This document shows, piece after piece, positions 8,526 through 16,658 of a DNA stretch of 38,758 nt. The position numbers were made by a program, and so were the translations under genes. The notes below the pieces were generated by a model. That model did no database searches. It was not told the DNA's origin and saw only the letters and a list, made by a program, of their open reading frames with translations. Source of the DNA: an uncultured Prochlorococcus sp. (GTDB lineage Bacteria; Cyanobacteriota; Cyanobacteriia; PCC-6307; Cyanobiaceae); the NCBI GenBank assembly GCA_902624785.1, contig CACNYU010000010.1, positions 1 to 38,758 on the forward strand. Direction: 5' to 3'. The number at the start of each line of letters is the position of its first letter. Positions within the stretch are counted from its first letter, which is position 1.

Positions 8526-10508
8526 ATGACACTTAACAAAAAAAATTCAATTAATAATATTCTTGAAGAAAGTAGAATTTTTCCTCCATCAAAAGAGTTC
8601 TCTAAAAATGCTTTGATCAAGGACTTTAAAGAATTGATTAAATTAAAAGAAGCGGCAAAAAAAGATTCAAATAAATTTTGGGATGATTATGCCAAATCTG
8701 AAATTGATTGGTTTGAGCCATATCAAACTGTTTTAGATGATAAAAATGCTCCTTTTTTCAAGTGGTTCCCAGAAGGTAAACTTAATATTTCATATAATTG
8801 CATAGATAGGCATATAAAAAATGGGCTTTCTGATAAAACAGCTTTGATATGGCAAGGAGAACCTGGTGATGATAAAACATTTACTTATAGCGAACTCCTT
8901 GAAGAAGTCTGTAAAACAGCTAACGGACTTAAATCAATAGGAGTAAAAAAAGGAGATTTGGTCTGCATTTATATGCCAATGATACCTGAAGCTATGTTTG
9001 CAATGCTTGCTTGCGCAAGAATTGGAGCGCAGCACTCTGTCGTTTTTGGAGGCTTTTCATCTGAATCCTTAAAAGAGAGATTGATTGATGGAAATGCAAA
9101 GTTTGTGATTACAGCAGATGGGGGATATCGAAAAGATAAAGAAATTGAATTAAAAAATGCAGTCGATTTAGCTCTTGAAGCTGGTGCAAATGAAATAGTT
9201 GAAAAGGTTATTGTTGTACAAAGAATCAAAAAAGAAATTTATATGGATTCATCTAGAGATTTGTGGTGGCATGAATTGTTGCAGAATCAAGATAAGTGGT
9301 GTGAGCCTGAAATAATGAATAGTGAAGATCGCCTATTTGTACTATATACTTCAGGTTCAACAGGAAAACCAAAAGGGGTAGTTCATACTACTGCTGGTTA
9401 TAATTTATGGTCACATTTAACTTTTAAATGGGTATTTGATATAAAAAAAGATGATATATATTGGTGCACTGCTGATGTAGGCTGGATAACGGGTCATTCA
9501 TATATAGTTTACGGTCCATTATCAAATGGAGCAACAACTCTAATGTATGAAGGAGTTCCAAGGGCCTCTAATCTTGGGGCTTTTTGGGAAGTTATCCAGA
9601 AATATAAAGTAACTATTTTTTATACTGCTCCAACTGCTATAAGGTCTTTCATGAAGTCTGGGAGAGAGATTCCAGATAAATATGATCTTTCAAGTTTGAG
9701 GCTTTTGGGGACAGTGGGAGAACCTATTAATCCCGAAGCTTGGATTTGGTATAAGAATGTAATAGGGAAAGATAAATGTCCAATTGTTGATACCTGGTGG
9801 CAGACAGAAACGGGCGGCATAATGGTAAGTCCCCTCCCTGGAGCTGTTAATGCTAAGCCAGGCTCAGCTACTTTCTCACTCCCAGGAATAGAAGTCTCAA
9901 TTGTGAATAAAGACGGTGAAGAAGTAAATTCAAATGAGGGAGGATACTTAATAGTAAAAAAACCTTGGCCAGGAATGATGCGAACTATTCATGGTGATCC
10001 AGATAGATTTAAAAAAAGTTATTGGGAATTTTTCCCTATGAAGGATAAAAAGTACGTTTATTTCGCAGGAGATGGGGCACGTATTGATAGTGACGGGTAT
10101 TTATGGATAATGGGAAGAGTTGATGATGTCATAAGTGTTTCTGGTCATAGATTAGGCACTATGGAAATAGAATCAGCATTAGTTAGTCATGAATCGGTTG
10201 CAGAAGCTGCAGTGGTTGGTAGGAAAGATTCTATAAAAGGAGAATCTATAGTTGCCTTTGTTTCTCTAGAGAAAAATTTTCAGAAATCGTTAAATTTGAT
10301 TAATGAATTAAAGCAACATGTTGTCAATGAGATTGGAATAATCGCTAAACCAGAGAAAATAATAATATCTGATGCACTCCCTAAGACCAGAAGTGGAAAA
10401 ATAATGAGAAGAATATTAAGGTCTTTAGCTTCAGGACAAAAAATAAGTGGTGATATTAGTACTTTAGAAGATAGTTCAGTTTTGGAAAAATTGAAAGAAG
10501 ATAGCTAA
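8526..10508 (+). CDS. acs: Acetyl-CoA synthetase (AMP-forming)
   Basis: Acs activates acetate to acetyl-CoA through acetyl-AMP in the cytoplasm. The 660-residue protein has the P-loop-like [11 protein letters not shown] at 274-284, the aromatic-rich [17 protein letters not shown] segment, the motif [11 protein letters not shown], and the C-terminal TRSGKIMRR whose lysine (about K625) is the residue acetylated for regulation in other bacteria. All match Acs rather than propionyl-CoA or general acyl-CoA synthetases, and the length is standard. It stands 82 bases after sds and converges on the DUF1350 gene with a four-base overlap of the stop codons. Confidence 0.96.
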   Translation: MTLNKKNSINNILEESRIFPPSKEFSKNALIKDFKELIKLKEAAKKDSNKFWDDYAKSEIDWFEPYQTVLDDKNAPFFKWFPEGKLNISYNCIDRHIKNGLSDKTALIWQGEPGDDKTFTYSELLEEVCKTANGLKSIGVKKGDLVCIYMPMIPEAMFAMLACARIGAQHSVVFGGFSSESLKERLIDGNAKFVITADGGYRKDKEIELKNAVDLALEAGANEIVEKVIVVQRIKKEIYMDSSRDLWWHELLQNQDKWCEPEIMNSEDRLFVLYTSGSTGKPKGVVHTTAGYNLWSHLTFKWVFDIKKDDIYWCTADVGWITGHSYIVYGPLSNGATTLMYEGVPRASNLGAFWEVIQKYKVTIFYTAPTAIRSFMKSGREIPDKYDLSSLRLLGTVGEPINPEAWIWYKNVIGKDKCPIVDTWWQTETGGIMVSPLPGAVNAKPGSATFSLPGIEVSIVNKDGEEVNSNEGGYLIVKKPWPGMMRTIHGDPDRFKKSYWEFFPMKDKKYVYFAGDGARIDSDGYLWIMGRVDDVISVSGHRLGTMEIESALVSHESVAEAAVVGRKDSIKGESIVAFVSLEKNFQKSLNLINELKQHVVNEIGIIAKPEKIIISDALPKTRSGKIMRRILRSLASGQKISGDISTLEDSSVLEKLKEDS

Positions 10509-11227
10509 GTAAAATCATCAATTAAATGAGAAATTTTTTCGATTGTTTTTCTTTTAAGATCATCATCAGCCCATTCTCCAAGTAAGTCTTCTCTTATACC
10601 TGCACTAGCAATTAAAGTATGATTACCTTTCATTATTAATCCTTTAGTATTATCATTTCTTCTAAGTTTTAATGTCGATAGAAGCGATTCCGTTTGATCT
10701 AGTTTGTCATCATTAAATTTTATTAATAAATTTTTATTCTGGATGTATGTATTATTAATAATATTAAGCGTTTTTTTAGGACTGGGACTAAATTCACTTC
10801 TAAATTCAAATTTTTGAGAAATCTTTTTTAAAAGAGGAATAGAATTATTTGCCGAGAAGTTATTAAAACTTATAGATATAAACTTTTCGCAATTCCTACC
10901 CCCGTCGGGGCTAATTAAGTGCAGTTTACAACCTAAACTGTGCCCAACCCTTACTGTCTTAATTTCCTTACTAATTCTCTTAAAGAGGACTTTTTTGCAA
11001 TTTGTAAAATCTTTCCATGCATTTGAGGAGATTTCTTGATGATCAAACTGAGGGATATATCGATATGCATGCACAGCATAATTTTTTTTAAGTAGATTTT
11101 CAATAAATCTTTTATATGCAAAATCGGGTCTTGTCGCTAAGTAACTACCTCCAATAAATTCAATAATTTTTTTTGGATTTGATGGCCAATAACAATTTGT
11201 ATTAAATTGGAATTTTGTGAAATACAT
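10505..11227 (-). CDS. DUF1350-family alpha/beta-hydrolase-like protein
   Basis: The protein has 240 residues. [21 protein letters not shown] near the N terminus and a GHSLG nucleophile-elbow motif at 95-99 are typical of DUF1350, a family found in cyanobacteria and plastids with an alpha/beta hydrolase fold. The serine of GHSLG (S97) is the likely nucleophile; a late histidine in [12 protein letters not shown] could complete a triad. No substrate is known. It starts with ATG and stands alone on the minus strand, overlapping the acs stop by four bases. Confidence 0.8.
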   Translation of the reverse strand: MYFTKFQFNTNCYWPSNPKKIIEFIGGSYLATRPDFAYKRFIENLLKKNYAVHAYRYIPQFDHQEISSNAWKDFTNCKKVLFKRISKEIKTVRVGHSLGCKLHLISPDGGRNCEKFISISFNNFSANNSIPLLKKISQKFEFRSEFSPSPKKTLNIINNTYIQNKNLLIKFNDDKLDQTESLLSTLKLRRNDNTKGLIMKGNHTLIASAGIREDLLGEWADDDLKRKTIEKISHLIDDFT

Positions 11228-11364
11228 TTAATTTTATAATTTATTGGAGTTTTATTCTCTTGAACGTTAAAAAATTTTTTCCTGAAATTATTTAATTAAT
11301 ATTAATTTAAAGGAAATTTTTATCAAATGCGTCAATATAAATATTAGTAATTTACTTAGCAAAG

Positions 11365-12174
11365 TTGGAAAATTTTAGTAACGATAATTTAGATCAACTT
11401 GATTTTCTTAATAAAAAGTTTACAAAAATCCCGAATAAAAATGGTTTAATTCAATCAGATGATTTGATTATTGATACTTCTCCTAATAGAAAATCTGTGG
11501 AATCAATACTCATATTAGATACAGAAACTACTGGTTTAGATGAGAATAATGACGAAGTTATTGAGATAGGATGCATCCTTTTTAATGTCCCTTTAAAGTC
11601 TGTTATCTCACAATTATCTTTTGTGTTGCCAGTAGAGAATAATGCTGCTGAATTTATTAATGGAATATCTGTGGATGTTTCAAATGTTATGCAGCCTTGG
11701 AAGGAGGGAATTCAATTCTTTTTAAAACTTATTGAATCCTGCGATTTTATAGTTGCTCATAATGCTGCTTTTGATAAGAAATGGTTTGGGAAAGGATATC
11801 TACCTTCTATAAACAAAAAATGGGTATGTAGTTTAGATGATATAAATTGGTCTTTTAAGAAGAATATCAAAATTAGACCATCCGTAACTGATCTTGCTCT
11901 TGGTTTTAATATTCCAGTGTGGAATTTGCACAGGGCTTTATCTGATTGTTATTATATTTCAGAAGTATTTAAAAAGATTGATAATCTTGAAGATCTTTTA
12001 CTTAAAGCTACTGAACCTAAATATTTATATAAAGCAATAGTTAGTTATGAGGATAGGTCATTAGCAAAAAATGCTGGTTTCAGATGGAATAGTCCTGTTC
12101 AGGGAGCATGGACTAGAAAATTATCTGAAACTGAAGCAACTGAGTTAGATTTTAAAGTTGAAATTTTAAATTGA
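11365..12174 (+). CDS. DnaQ-like 3'-5' exonuclease with an extra C-terminal domain
   Basis: All three exonuclease motifs of the DEDDh class are present: ExoI DTETTG at 52-57, ExoII HNAAFD at 132-137 and ExoIII HRALSD at 189-194 (H189, D193). The fold resembles the DNA polymerase III epsilon proofreading subunit. The first 45 residues are a low-complexity extension. After residue 215 there is a separate domain (SYEDRSLAKNAGFRW, then GAWTRKL) that looks like the small module seen in DUF5710-type proteins. Whether it proofreads or acts in nucleic-acid repair is not clear. The start is TTG at 11365. Confidence 0.85.
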   Translation: MENFSNDNLDQLDFLNKKFTKIPNKNGLIQSDDLIIDTSPNRKSVESILILDTETTGLDENNDEVIEIGCILFNVPLKSVISQLSFVLPVENNAAEFINGISVDVSNVMQPWKEGIQFFLKLIESCDFIVAHNAAFDKKWFGKGYLPSINKKWVCSLDDINWSFKKNIKIRPSVTDLALGFNIPVWNLHRALSDCYYISEVFKKIDNLEDLLLKATEPKYLYKAIVSYEDRSLAKNAGFRWNSPVQGAWTRKLSETEATELDFKVEILN

Positions 12175-12188
12175 TATTTTAAATTGAT
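12163..12188. repeat. Tandem duplication of a 13-bp unit across the exonuclease stop codon
   Basis: The unit ATTTTAAATTGAT occurs twice head to tail (12163-12175 and 12176-12188). The first copy contains the TGA stop of the exonuclease gene. It looks like a small slippage duplication in the 25-bp gap between two convergent genes. Confidence 0.7.
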
Positions 12189-12199
12189 ATTTCTTATAT

Positions 12200-12631
12200 T
12201 TATTTATGAGAATTACATGGCATCCAATTATCTCCCATCTTATGAGCCCCCATACAACCAAGTTTTTTAGCCATATTTTCTGCCTCTGTTCTGGTTTTAA
12301 AAAGCATGATTCTTTCTTTTGAATGGGATTCTTTCTTCATTAGAGATTTATTCTCTAAATTATGTTGATGAGTCCCTTTTCTAGGTGAATATTCCCAAAC
12401 CCCCATAGTGGTGATACCTGAAGAGATTATTCCCATCCCTACAATAGATAAATTTAAAATACCCATTGCAACTGCTCCAAATGAAAATACACCCATTGGA
12501 ACAATACCTATACTTACAACTCCCATTGGAACAATACCAATAGAAATTATTCCAAGTGGTGCTATGCCAAAAGCAATTTTTTTAGGTTTAGTTCCACAAT
12601 GTTGAATATCTGAAGTTTTGTCCTTTTCCAA
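12200..12631 (-). CDS. Ten-residue-repeat protein with C-terminal DUF3721-like module
   Basis: The 143-residue protein has a short polar N terminus containing one Cys and one His, then six consecutive ten-residue units at residues 22-81 (for example GIIS-I-GIVPM style: GIVPMGVVSI, GIVPMGVFSF, GAVAMGILNL). Each has Gly at or near position 1 and always at position 6, and is otherwise hydrophobic. The region could be a membrane-embedded stretch or a beta-solenoid. The last 35 residues (FKTRTEAENMAKKLGCMGAH, ending MPCNSH) match DUF3721, a small Cys/His module I associate with marine picocyanobacteria. The start is TTG at 12631. No function is known; conserved Cys and His suggest metal or redox binding, which is inference. 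Confidence 0.75.
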   Translation of the reverse strand: MEKDKTSDIQHCGTKPKKIAFGIAPLGIISIGIVPMGVVSIGIVPMGVFSFGAVAMGILNLSIVGMGIISSGITTMGVWEYSPRKGTHQHNLENKSLMKKESHSKERIMLFKTRTEAENMAKKLGCMGAHKMGDNWMPCNSHK

Positions 12632-12725
12632 AATTTAAAAGATTCTTAAGTTAAAATTACTACATGATGAGTACAACTTAGATTTATTATTTACTCTAAA
12701 TTAAAATCTTGAATTATTTATTATC

Positions 12726-14021
12726 TTGAATAACTTAAAAAATCTCAGAGGAACCACAGATCTTCTTCCTGAACAATTGAAGAAATGGCAAAATGTTGAA
12801 AATATTATAAAAGAGCAATTATTTAGAGCACATGTAAGAGAAATAAGAACACCTATTATTGAGATGACTGAATTATTTGTAAGAGGCATTGGAGAGGGTA
12901 CGGATGTAGTTAATAAAGAAATGTATACATTTTTAGATAGAGGTGAAAGATCATGCACTCTTCGTCCAGAGGGTACTGCGTCAGTAGCGAGGGCAGTTGT
13001 TAATAATGGGAATTTAAAAGGAACTTTTAATAAATTATGGTATATGGGGCCAATGTTTAGGTATGAGAGGCCACAGGCAGGTAGGCAAAGGCAGTTTCAT
13101 CAGTTAGGGGTAGAATTTATTGGATATGAATCTCCCAATAGTGATATCAAAATTATCTCCCTAGCTTGGGACATTTTGCAAAAATTAGGTATAAGTGAAT
13201 TAAATTTAGAAATAAATAGTCTTGGAGATAGTTCTGATAGAGAAAACTATAAAATAGCTTTTTTAAAATGGCTTAAAGATAACTATGAAGATCTTGATCA
13301 AGACTCAAAAGCAAGAATGAATAAAAATCCCCTAAGGATTCTGGATACAAAAAATCCTCATACCCAGAGAATCTTAGAAAATGCCCCGAAATTAAATCAA
13401 TTTTTATCTGAAAAAAGCTTAGAAAGATATTCCTTTGTAAAGAATCAGCTCAAATTTTTAAAAATTCCTTTTGTTGAAAATCTTAAATTGGTTAGAGGTC
13501 TAGATTATTACAGTCATACTGCTTTTGAAATTACAAGTGGGGCTCTTGGGTCTCAAGCAACTGTTTGTGGAGGGGGAAGATATGATGATCTTATTGATCA
13601 AATGGGCGGGGATAAAACACCAGCTATTGGATTTGCGATTGGATTAGAAAGATTGATATTAATATCTGGGAAGAATTTAGAGGTTGGTAGAGATCCAGAT
13701 ATTTACATTGTCAATAAGGGACAATTAGCAGAATCGCTTGCGATAGCTTTATCTAGGATATTAAGTAATTTTGATCTAATAACAGAACTAGATTTAAGTG
13801 GATCTTCTTTCTCAAGGCAATTTAAAAAAGCTAATAAATGTAATGCAAGAAGTGTTGTGGTTATTGGAGATGAAGAGGCTAAGAAAAATCAATTTTCAAT
13901 AAAATTATTTAATAATAGTAATGAAAGTAATAAAGAGTTAAAAATATCAATTGAAGATAATGCTAAGTTAGAAGAGTGGATTTTAACAAATCTAAATTTT
14001 AATATTTCTGCTAAAGTATGA
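12726..14021 (+). CDS. hisS: Histidyl-tRNA synthetase
   Basis: This is a class II aminoacyl-tRNA synthetase of 431 residues that charges tRNA-His. Seen are LRGTTDLLP at the N terminus, motif 2 MFRYERPQAGRQRQFHQLGVE at 110-130, the histidine-specific LVRGLDYYS at 255-263, CGGGRYDDLI at about 281-290 and motif 3 GFAIGLERL. The C-terminal anticodon-binding domain runs from about 335. The start is TTG at 12726, giving MNNLKNLRGT, and no better ATG is available. The stop overlaps the following small gene (ATGA). Confidence 0.97.
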   Translation: MNNLKNLRGTTDLLPEQLKKWQNVENIIKEQLFRAHVREIRTPIIEMTELFVRGIGEGTDVVNKEMYTFLDRGERSCTLRPEGTASVARAVVNNGNLKGTFNKLWYMGPMFRYERPQAGRQRQFHQLGVEFIGYESPNSDIKIISLAWDILQKLGISELNLEINSLGDSSDRENYKIAFLKWLKDNYEDLDQDSKARMNKNPLRILDTKNPHTQRILENAPKLNQFLSEKSLERYSFVKNQLKFLKIPFVENLKLVRGLDYYSHTAFEITSGALGSQATVCGGGRYDDLIDQMGGDKTPAIGFAIGLERLILISGKNLEVGRDPDIYIVNKGQLAESLAIALSRILSNFDLITELDLSGSSFSRQFKKANKCNARSVVVIGDEEAKKNQFSIKLFNNSNESNKELKISIEDNAKLEEWILTNLNFNISAKV

Positions 14022-14260
14022 ACATAAAGTTATTCTTAGTCAAGTTTTTAAATTATTTAAACGATAATTACCTTAGTAAAATACTAAAAAGAAGAGTTGG
14101 AATTAAATTTAATAAAGATAACTTATATTCTTGGATGAATTTAACAAAAAAAGAAAGATTTAATTTATCTAAAAGAGATTCTATGGCTTATTTAATAGAA
14201 AGAAAAAATTTATTAAAACAAATTAGAAATGAATATAAAAACACTATAGATAAAAATTAA
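14018..14260 (+). CDS. Small basic conserved hypothetical protein
   Basis: An 80-residue, lysine-rich protein starts at an ATG that overlaps the hisS stop by four bases, so it is probably translated with hisS. It has no signal peptide or membrane segment and no recognised domain. Visible features are a predicted helical, strongly basic C-terminal half (KRDSMAYLIERKNLLKQIRN) suited to contact RNA or another acidic partner, which is only an inference from charge. The next small gene begins 10 bases after its stop. Confidence 0.65.
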   Translation: MNIKLFLVKFLNYLNDNYLSKILKRRVGIKFNKDNLYSWMNLTKKERFNLSKRDSMAYLIERKNLLKQIRNEYKNTIDKN

Positions 14261-14269
14261 TTTTTAATT

Positions 14270-14569
14270 GTGGAAATTTATTGGACTTCAAAAAAAACAA
14301 TTAATGGATTAAAACACTTTGTTATTATTAATCGATACTTATTAAAAAAAAAAGTTTATTTAGACATTGTATCTGTTTTAGATCAATCAATTAATTTTAC
14401 AATTTCTAAAAAAGTTTTTGATGAATCTAATCAATGGATAAAAGGTTGGAATGATAATCAAACAGAAAATATTGACATTAAGGAATATCTAGAATTCAAA
14501 TCATCCATAAGAAAATGTAGACCCAATAAAATTATTTTTAATGAAACCTCGACATTTAATATTTCTTAA
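14270..14569 (+). CDS. TIGR02450-like (tryptophan-containing) hypothetical protein
   Basis: A 99-residue protein with GTG start at 14270. The order YWTS-x-K-T-x-N-G-x-KHF, a run of beta-type residues, VLDQSINFTISKKV and a closing W-I-K-G-W resembles the small family TIGR02450, whose members begin KWT..P..G.KHF and end W..GW. The match is from memory of the pattern and is moderate. It lies third after hisS and the basic 80-residue protein and is likely cotranscribed. Function unknown. Confidence 0.55.
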   Translation: MEIYWTSKKTINGLKHFVIINRYLLKKKVYLDIVSVLDQSINFTISKKVFDESNQWIKGWNDNQTENIDIKEYLEFKSSIRKCRPNKIIFNETSTFNIS

Positions 14570-14613
14570 TTTATTTTTTTTGTAGTAAAAGCTTTTAAGA
14601 AGGAGACTTTACA

Positions 14614-14646
14614 AATTTAATTTCAATTTAATTTCAATTTAATTTC
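14614..14646. repeat. Three perfect tandem copies of an 11-bp unit
   Basis: AATTTAATTTC is repeated three times head to tail (14614-14624, 14625-14635, 14636-14646) and is followed at once by GTACAGGTAC (14647-14656). The 11-bp period is close to one helical turn, so the copies face the same side of the DNA. It lies 64 bases upstream of the ATG at 14710 and could be an operator for that gene. Confidence 0.7.
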
Positions 14647-14709
14647 GTACAGGTACTTTCTCGCTGCAAAGAAAAACGTTATCAAGGTATATAAATATCT
14701 CAGAAAATA

Positions 14710-14943
14710 ATGTTAGAAAATGTATGGCATCCATGTGGCTTGGCAGCAGAAAAGCTGGGAATAAGAGAAAGTCAATTATCCGAATTAAGAGAGTATGTCC
14801 ATTTAAAACCTGGAATTCATTGGAGGAGTTCACCTTTAGGGCAACTAAAACCTTGGAGTCCTGAAGTTATTTATAATGTTAATGCTTGTGAAAAAGTTAT
14901 TAGTAAATATAAATTGTTAAAATTTAATCAAATTGCTGCTTAA
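14710..14943 (+). CDS. Small conserved hypothetical protein, possible helix-turn-helix
   Basis: The 77-residue protein has an N-terminal segment CGLAAEKLGIRESQLSELRE whose spacing resembles a helix-turn-helix of excisionase or MerR-like type, followed by a basic-aromatic region (KPGIHWRSSPLGQLKPW) that could form a wing. A DNA-binding role is inferred from this layout only; I do not recognise a named family. It has an ATG start, its own upstream region with 11-bp tandem repeats, and is followed by a 538-bp stretch leading to pcb. Confidence 0.6.
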   Translation: MLENVWHPCGLAAEKLGIRESQLSELREYVHLKPGIHWRSSPLGQLKPWSPEVIYNVNACEKVISKYKLLKFNQIAA

Positions 14944-14977
14944 TAGTTATCAAATTTAATTTTTAAAGTTTTAAAGA

Positions 14978-15154
14978 TCATTCTATTAGATTTTCGTTTT
15001 TGCAATCTATTAATGTATTTTGCAATACTGGATATAAATTAATCATATTTATATACTGTTCTGATCTTCTATAACTCTCAGCAGCCTTTTTATAATGACC
15101 TTCAGATTTCATTGTGAGGGAAATCTTTTCTGAAGGGTTTTGAGAAATAGTCAT
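14978..15154 (-). CDS. 58-residue small ORF, TPR-like helical repeat, upstream of pcb
   Basis: A complete minus-strand frame runs from ATG (complement of 15152-15154) to TGA (complement of 14978-14980). The product includes EGHYKKAAESYRRSEQYINM, which has the spacing of one tetratricopeptide-type helix pair (GxYxxAxxxYxxA-like), then a short hydrophobic helix and an acidic tail. It is the only sizable frame in the gap between 14943 and the pcb gene and shows amphipathic, protein-like composition. The gene is divergent from pcb. Expression is not shown; function unknown. Confidence 0.5.
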   Translation of the reverse strand: MTISQNPSEKISLTMKSEGHYKKAAESYRRSEQYINMINLYPVLQNTLIDCKNENLIE

Positions 15155-15481
15155 TAAGATTTTATATCTTTACTCCCTTTTTAATAATTGTTTTTCAATG
15201 CGGCAATGTGAAAATAGTTTTATTACACGAAAAATTATTAATGTCAGCATTAAGAGATTTTAAAATAATTTTTTTATTTTTTTACTTCTTATCGCTTCAT
15301 TCATAAATTAATAAAACGTAGATATAGCAATGTAATTGATCAAATTTAAGTCAAAATATTTTGATTATTTTATGATTAAACTATTACCGGAGCATTAATA
15401 ACCTTTACAATTTTGTTATTAATTAAACTCTTTGATTGAATATAAAGTATTGTCAGTACGTTTAAGCTAATAACTTCCTAA
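15155..15481 (+). promoter_or_regulatory. Long upstream/leader region of the pcb antenna gene
   Basis: The 327 bases before pcb contain no frame worth calling apart from a 21-codon hydrophobic one at 15241. The region holds TTGATCAA at 15336-15343 and a perfect 14-bp palindrome TCAAAATATTTTGA at 15351-15364. TTGATT (15361-15366) and TATTAC (15382-15387) are possible but poorly spaced -35 and -10 elements, and TATAAA at 15441-15446 is another candidate. A strong promoter is expected for this abundant antenna protein, but I cannot fix its position. Confidence 0.45.
15351..15364. repeat. Perfect 14-bp palindrome upstream of pcb
   Basis: TCAAAAT is followed immediately by its reverse complement ATTTTGA, centred 124 bases before the pcb start. 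It overlaps the candidate -35 TTGATT. It could be a dimeric regulator site for antenna expression; this is inference. Confidence 0.5.
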
Positions 15482-16540
15482 ATGCAAACCTATGGAAATC
15501 CAGATGTCACCTATGGATGGTGGGCTGGTAATTCAGGTGTAGCAAATCGCTCAGGTAAATTCATTGCAGCTCACGTAGCACATGCTGGATTAATCGTTTT
15601 CTGGGCAGGAGCTTTCACCCTATTTGAACTTTCACGATTTGACCCTAGTGTTCCTATGGGCAATCAACCTCTTATCGTTCTTCCGCACTTAGCTACCCTT
15701 GGAATAGGGTTTGATGCTAATGGTGTTGCGATGGGAGACACTAAACCTGTTATCGCAGTAGCAATTGTTCACCTTGTTTCTTCAATGGTATTGGCTGCTG
15801 GTGGTCTTCTTCATTCTCTACTCCTCCCAGGAAATTTAGAGGATTCAGAAATTGGCAGAGCAAGAAAATTCAATATTGAATGGGATAATCCTGACAAATT
15901 GACATTTATTCTTGGTCATCACTTAATCATTCTCGGATTTGCTGTAATTGCATTTGTTGAATGGGCAAGAGTTCACGGAATTTATGATCCTGCTATTGGT
16001 TCTGTTAGACAGGTTGAATATGAATTAAATCTTGCTAAAATCTGGAATCATCAAACAGACTTTTTGACAATCGATAGCTTAGAAGAAGTCATGGGTGGTC
16101 ATGCTTTCTTAGCCTTTGTTGAAATTACTGGTGGTGCATGGCATATAGCTACAAAACAGGTAGGGGAATTTACTAAATTCAAAGGTAAAGGTCTTCTTTC
16201 TGCTGAAGCTGTTTTATCTTGGTCACTTGCAGGTATTGGTTGGATGGCAATTGTAGCTGCTTTTTGGAGTGCTTCAAATACTACTGTTTATCCAACTGAA
16301 TTCTTTGGTGAACCACTTGAATTGAAGTTTAGTATATCTCCTTACTGGATTGACACTGTTGACTTACCAGATGGTGAATACACTTCAAGAGCTTGGTTAG
16401 CTAATGTGCATTACTATTTTGGTTTCTTCTTTATTCAGGGACATTTATGGCATGCACTAAGAGCACTTGGATTTGATTTTAAGAGAGTAACAAATGCTAT
16501 TAGTAACATTGATAGTGCTACAGTTACACTTAAAGATTAA
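15482..16540 (+). CDS. pcbA: Divinyl chlorophyll a/b-binding light-harvesting antenna protein Pcb
   Basis: The 352-residue protein belongs to the six-helix CP43/IsiA/Pcb family that binds chlorophyll in the thylakoid membrane. It opens with [27 protein letters not shown], shows [20 protein letters not shown] in helix 1, histidine pairs in helices such as [11 protein letters not shown], and ends with [20 protein letters not shown], a hallmark of the family. The large lumenal loop of CP43 is absent, as expected for Pcb. In Prochlorococcus these proteins replace phycobilisomes and feed photosystem II (or I). A single copy appears here. Its third codon positions are richer in C and G than in its neighbours, consistent with high expression. 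A strong terminator follows. Confidence 0.97.
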   Translation: MQTYGNPDVTYGWWAGNSGVANRSGKFIAAHVAHAGLIVFWAGAFTLFELSRFDPSVPMGNQPLIVLPHLATLGIGFDANGVAMGDTKPVIAVAIVHLVSSMVLAAGGLLHSLLLPGNLEDSEIGRARKFNIEWDNPDKLTFILGHHLIILGFAVIAFVEWARVHGIYDPAIGSVRQVEYELNLAKIWNHQTDFLTIDSLEEVMGGHAFLAFVEITGGAWHIATKQVGEFTKFKGKGLLSAEAVLSWSLAGIGWMAIVAAFWSASNTTVYPTEFFGEPLELKFSISPYWIDTVDLPDGEYTSRAWLANVHYYFGFFFIQGHLWHALRALGFDFKRVTNAISNIDSATVTLKD

Positions 16541-16561
16541 TTAATTTTAAATTTCTACTTA

Positions 16562-16592
16562 AAAAAAGCCTCAATATTATTGGGGCTTTTTT
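16562..16592 (+). terminator. Intrinsic terminator after pcb
   Basis: A 14-bp stem (one T-G wobble) with loop ATT: the arm AAAAAAGCCTCAAT pairs with ATTGGGGCTTTTTT, placing six T residues at the 3' side. It starts 22 bases past the pcb stop. The A-run on the left arm means it could also work on the other strand. Confidence 0.9.
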
Positions 16593-16658
16593 ATTTGAAA
16601 TTTTTTCTTATTTAAATTAAATTTATAAATAAAGAACTGAATTTGAGAAATCTTGTCA

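Noticed and set aside
12408..12605. 65-codon plus-strand frame opposite the ten-residue-repeat protein
   Set aside because: It mirrors the 30-bp coding repeat of the minus-strand gene, giving repeated IPIG-type units as a by-product; the minus-strand protein has the DUF3721 match.
15241..15306. 21-codon hydrophobic ORF at 15241
   Set aside because: Too short and T-rich to distinguish from chance; no ribosome site.
15447..15459. GTA-N7-TAC upstream of pcb as an NtcA site
   Set aside because: NtcA sites have GTA-N8-TAC; the spacer here is 7, and the element lies only 22 bases before the start codon.
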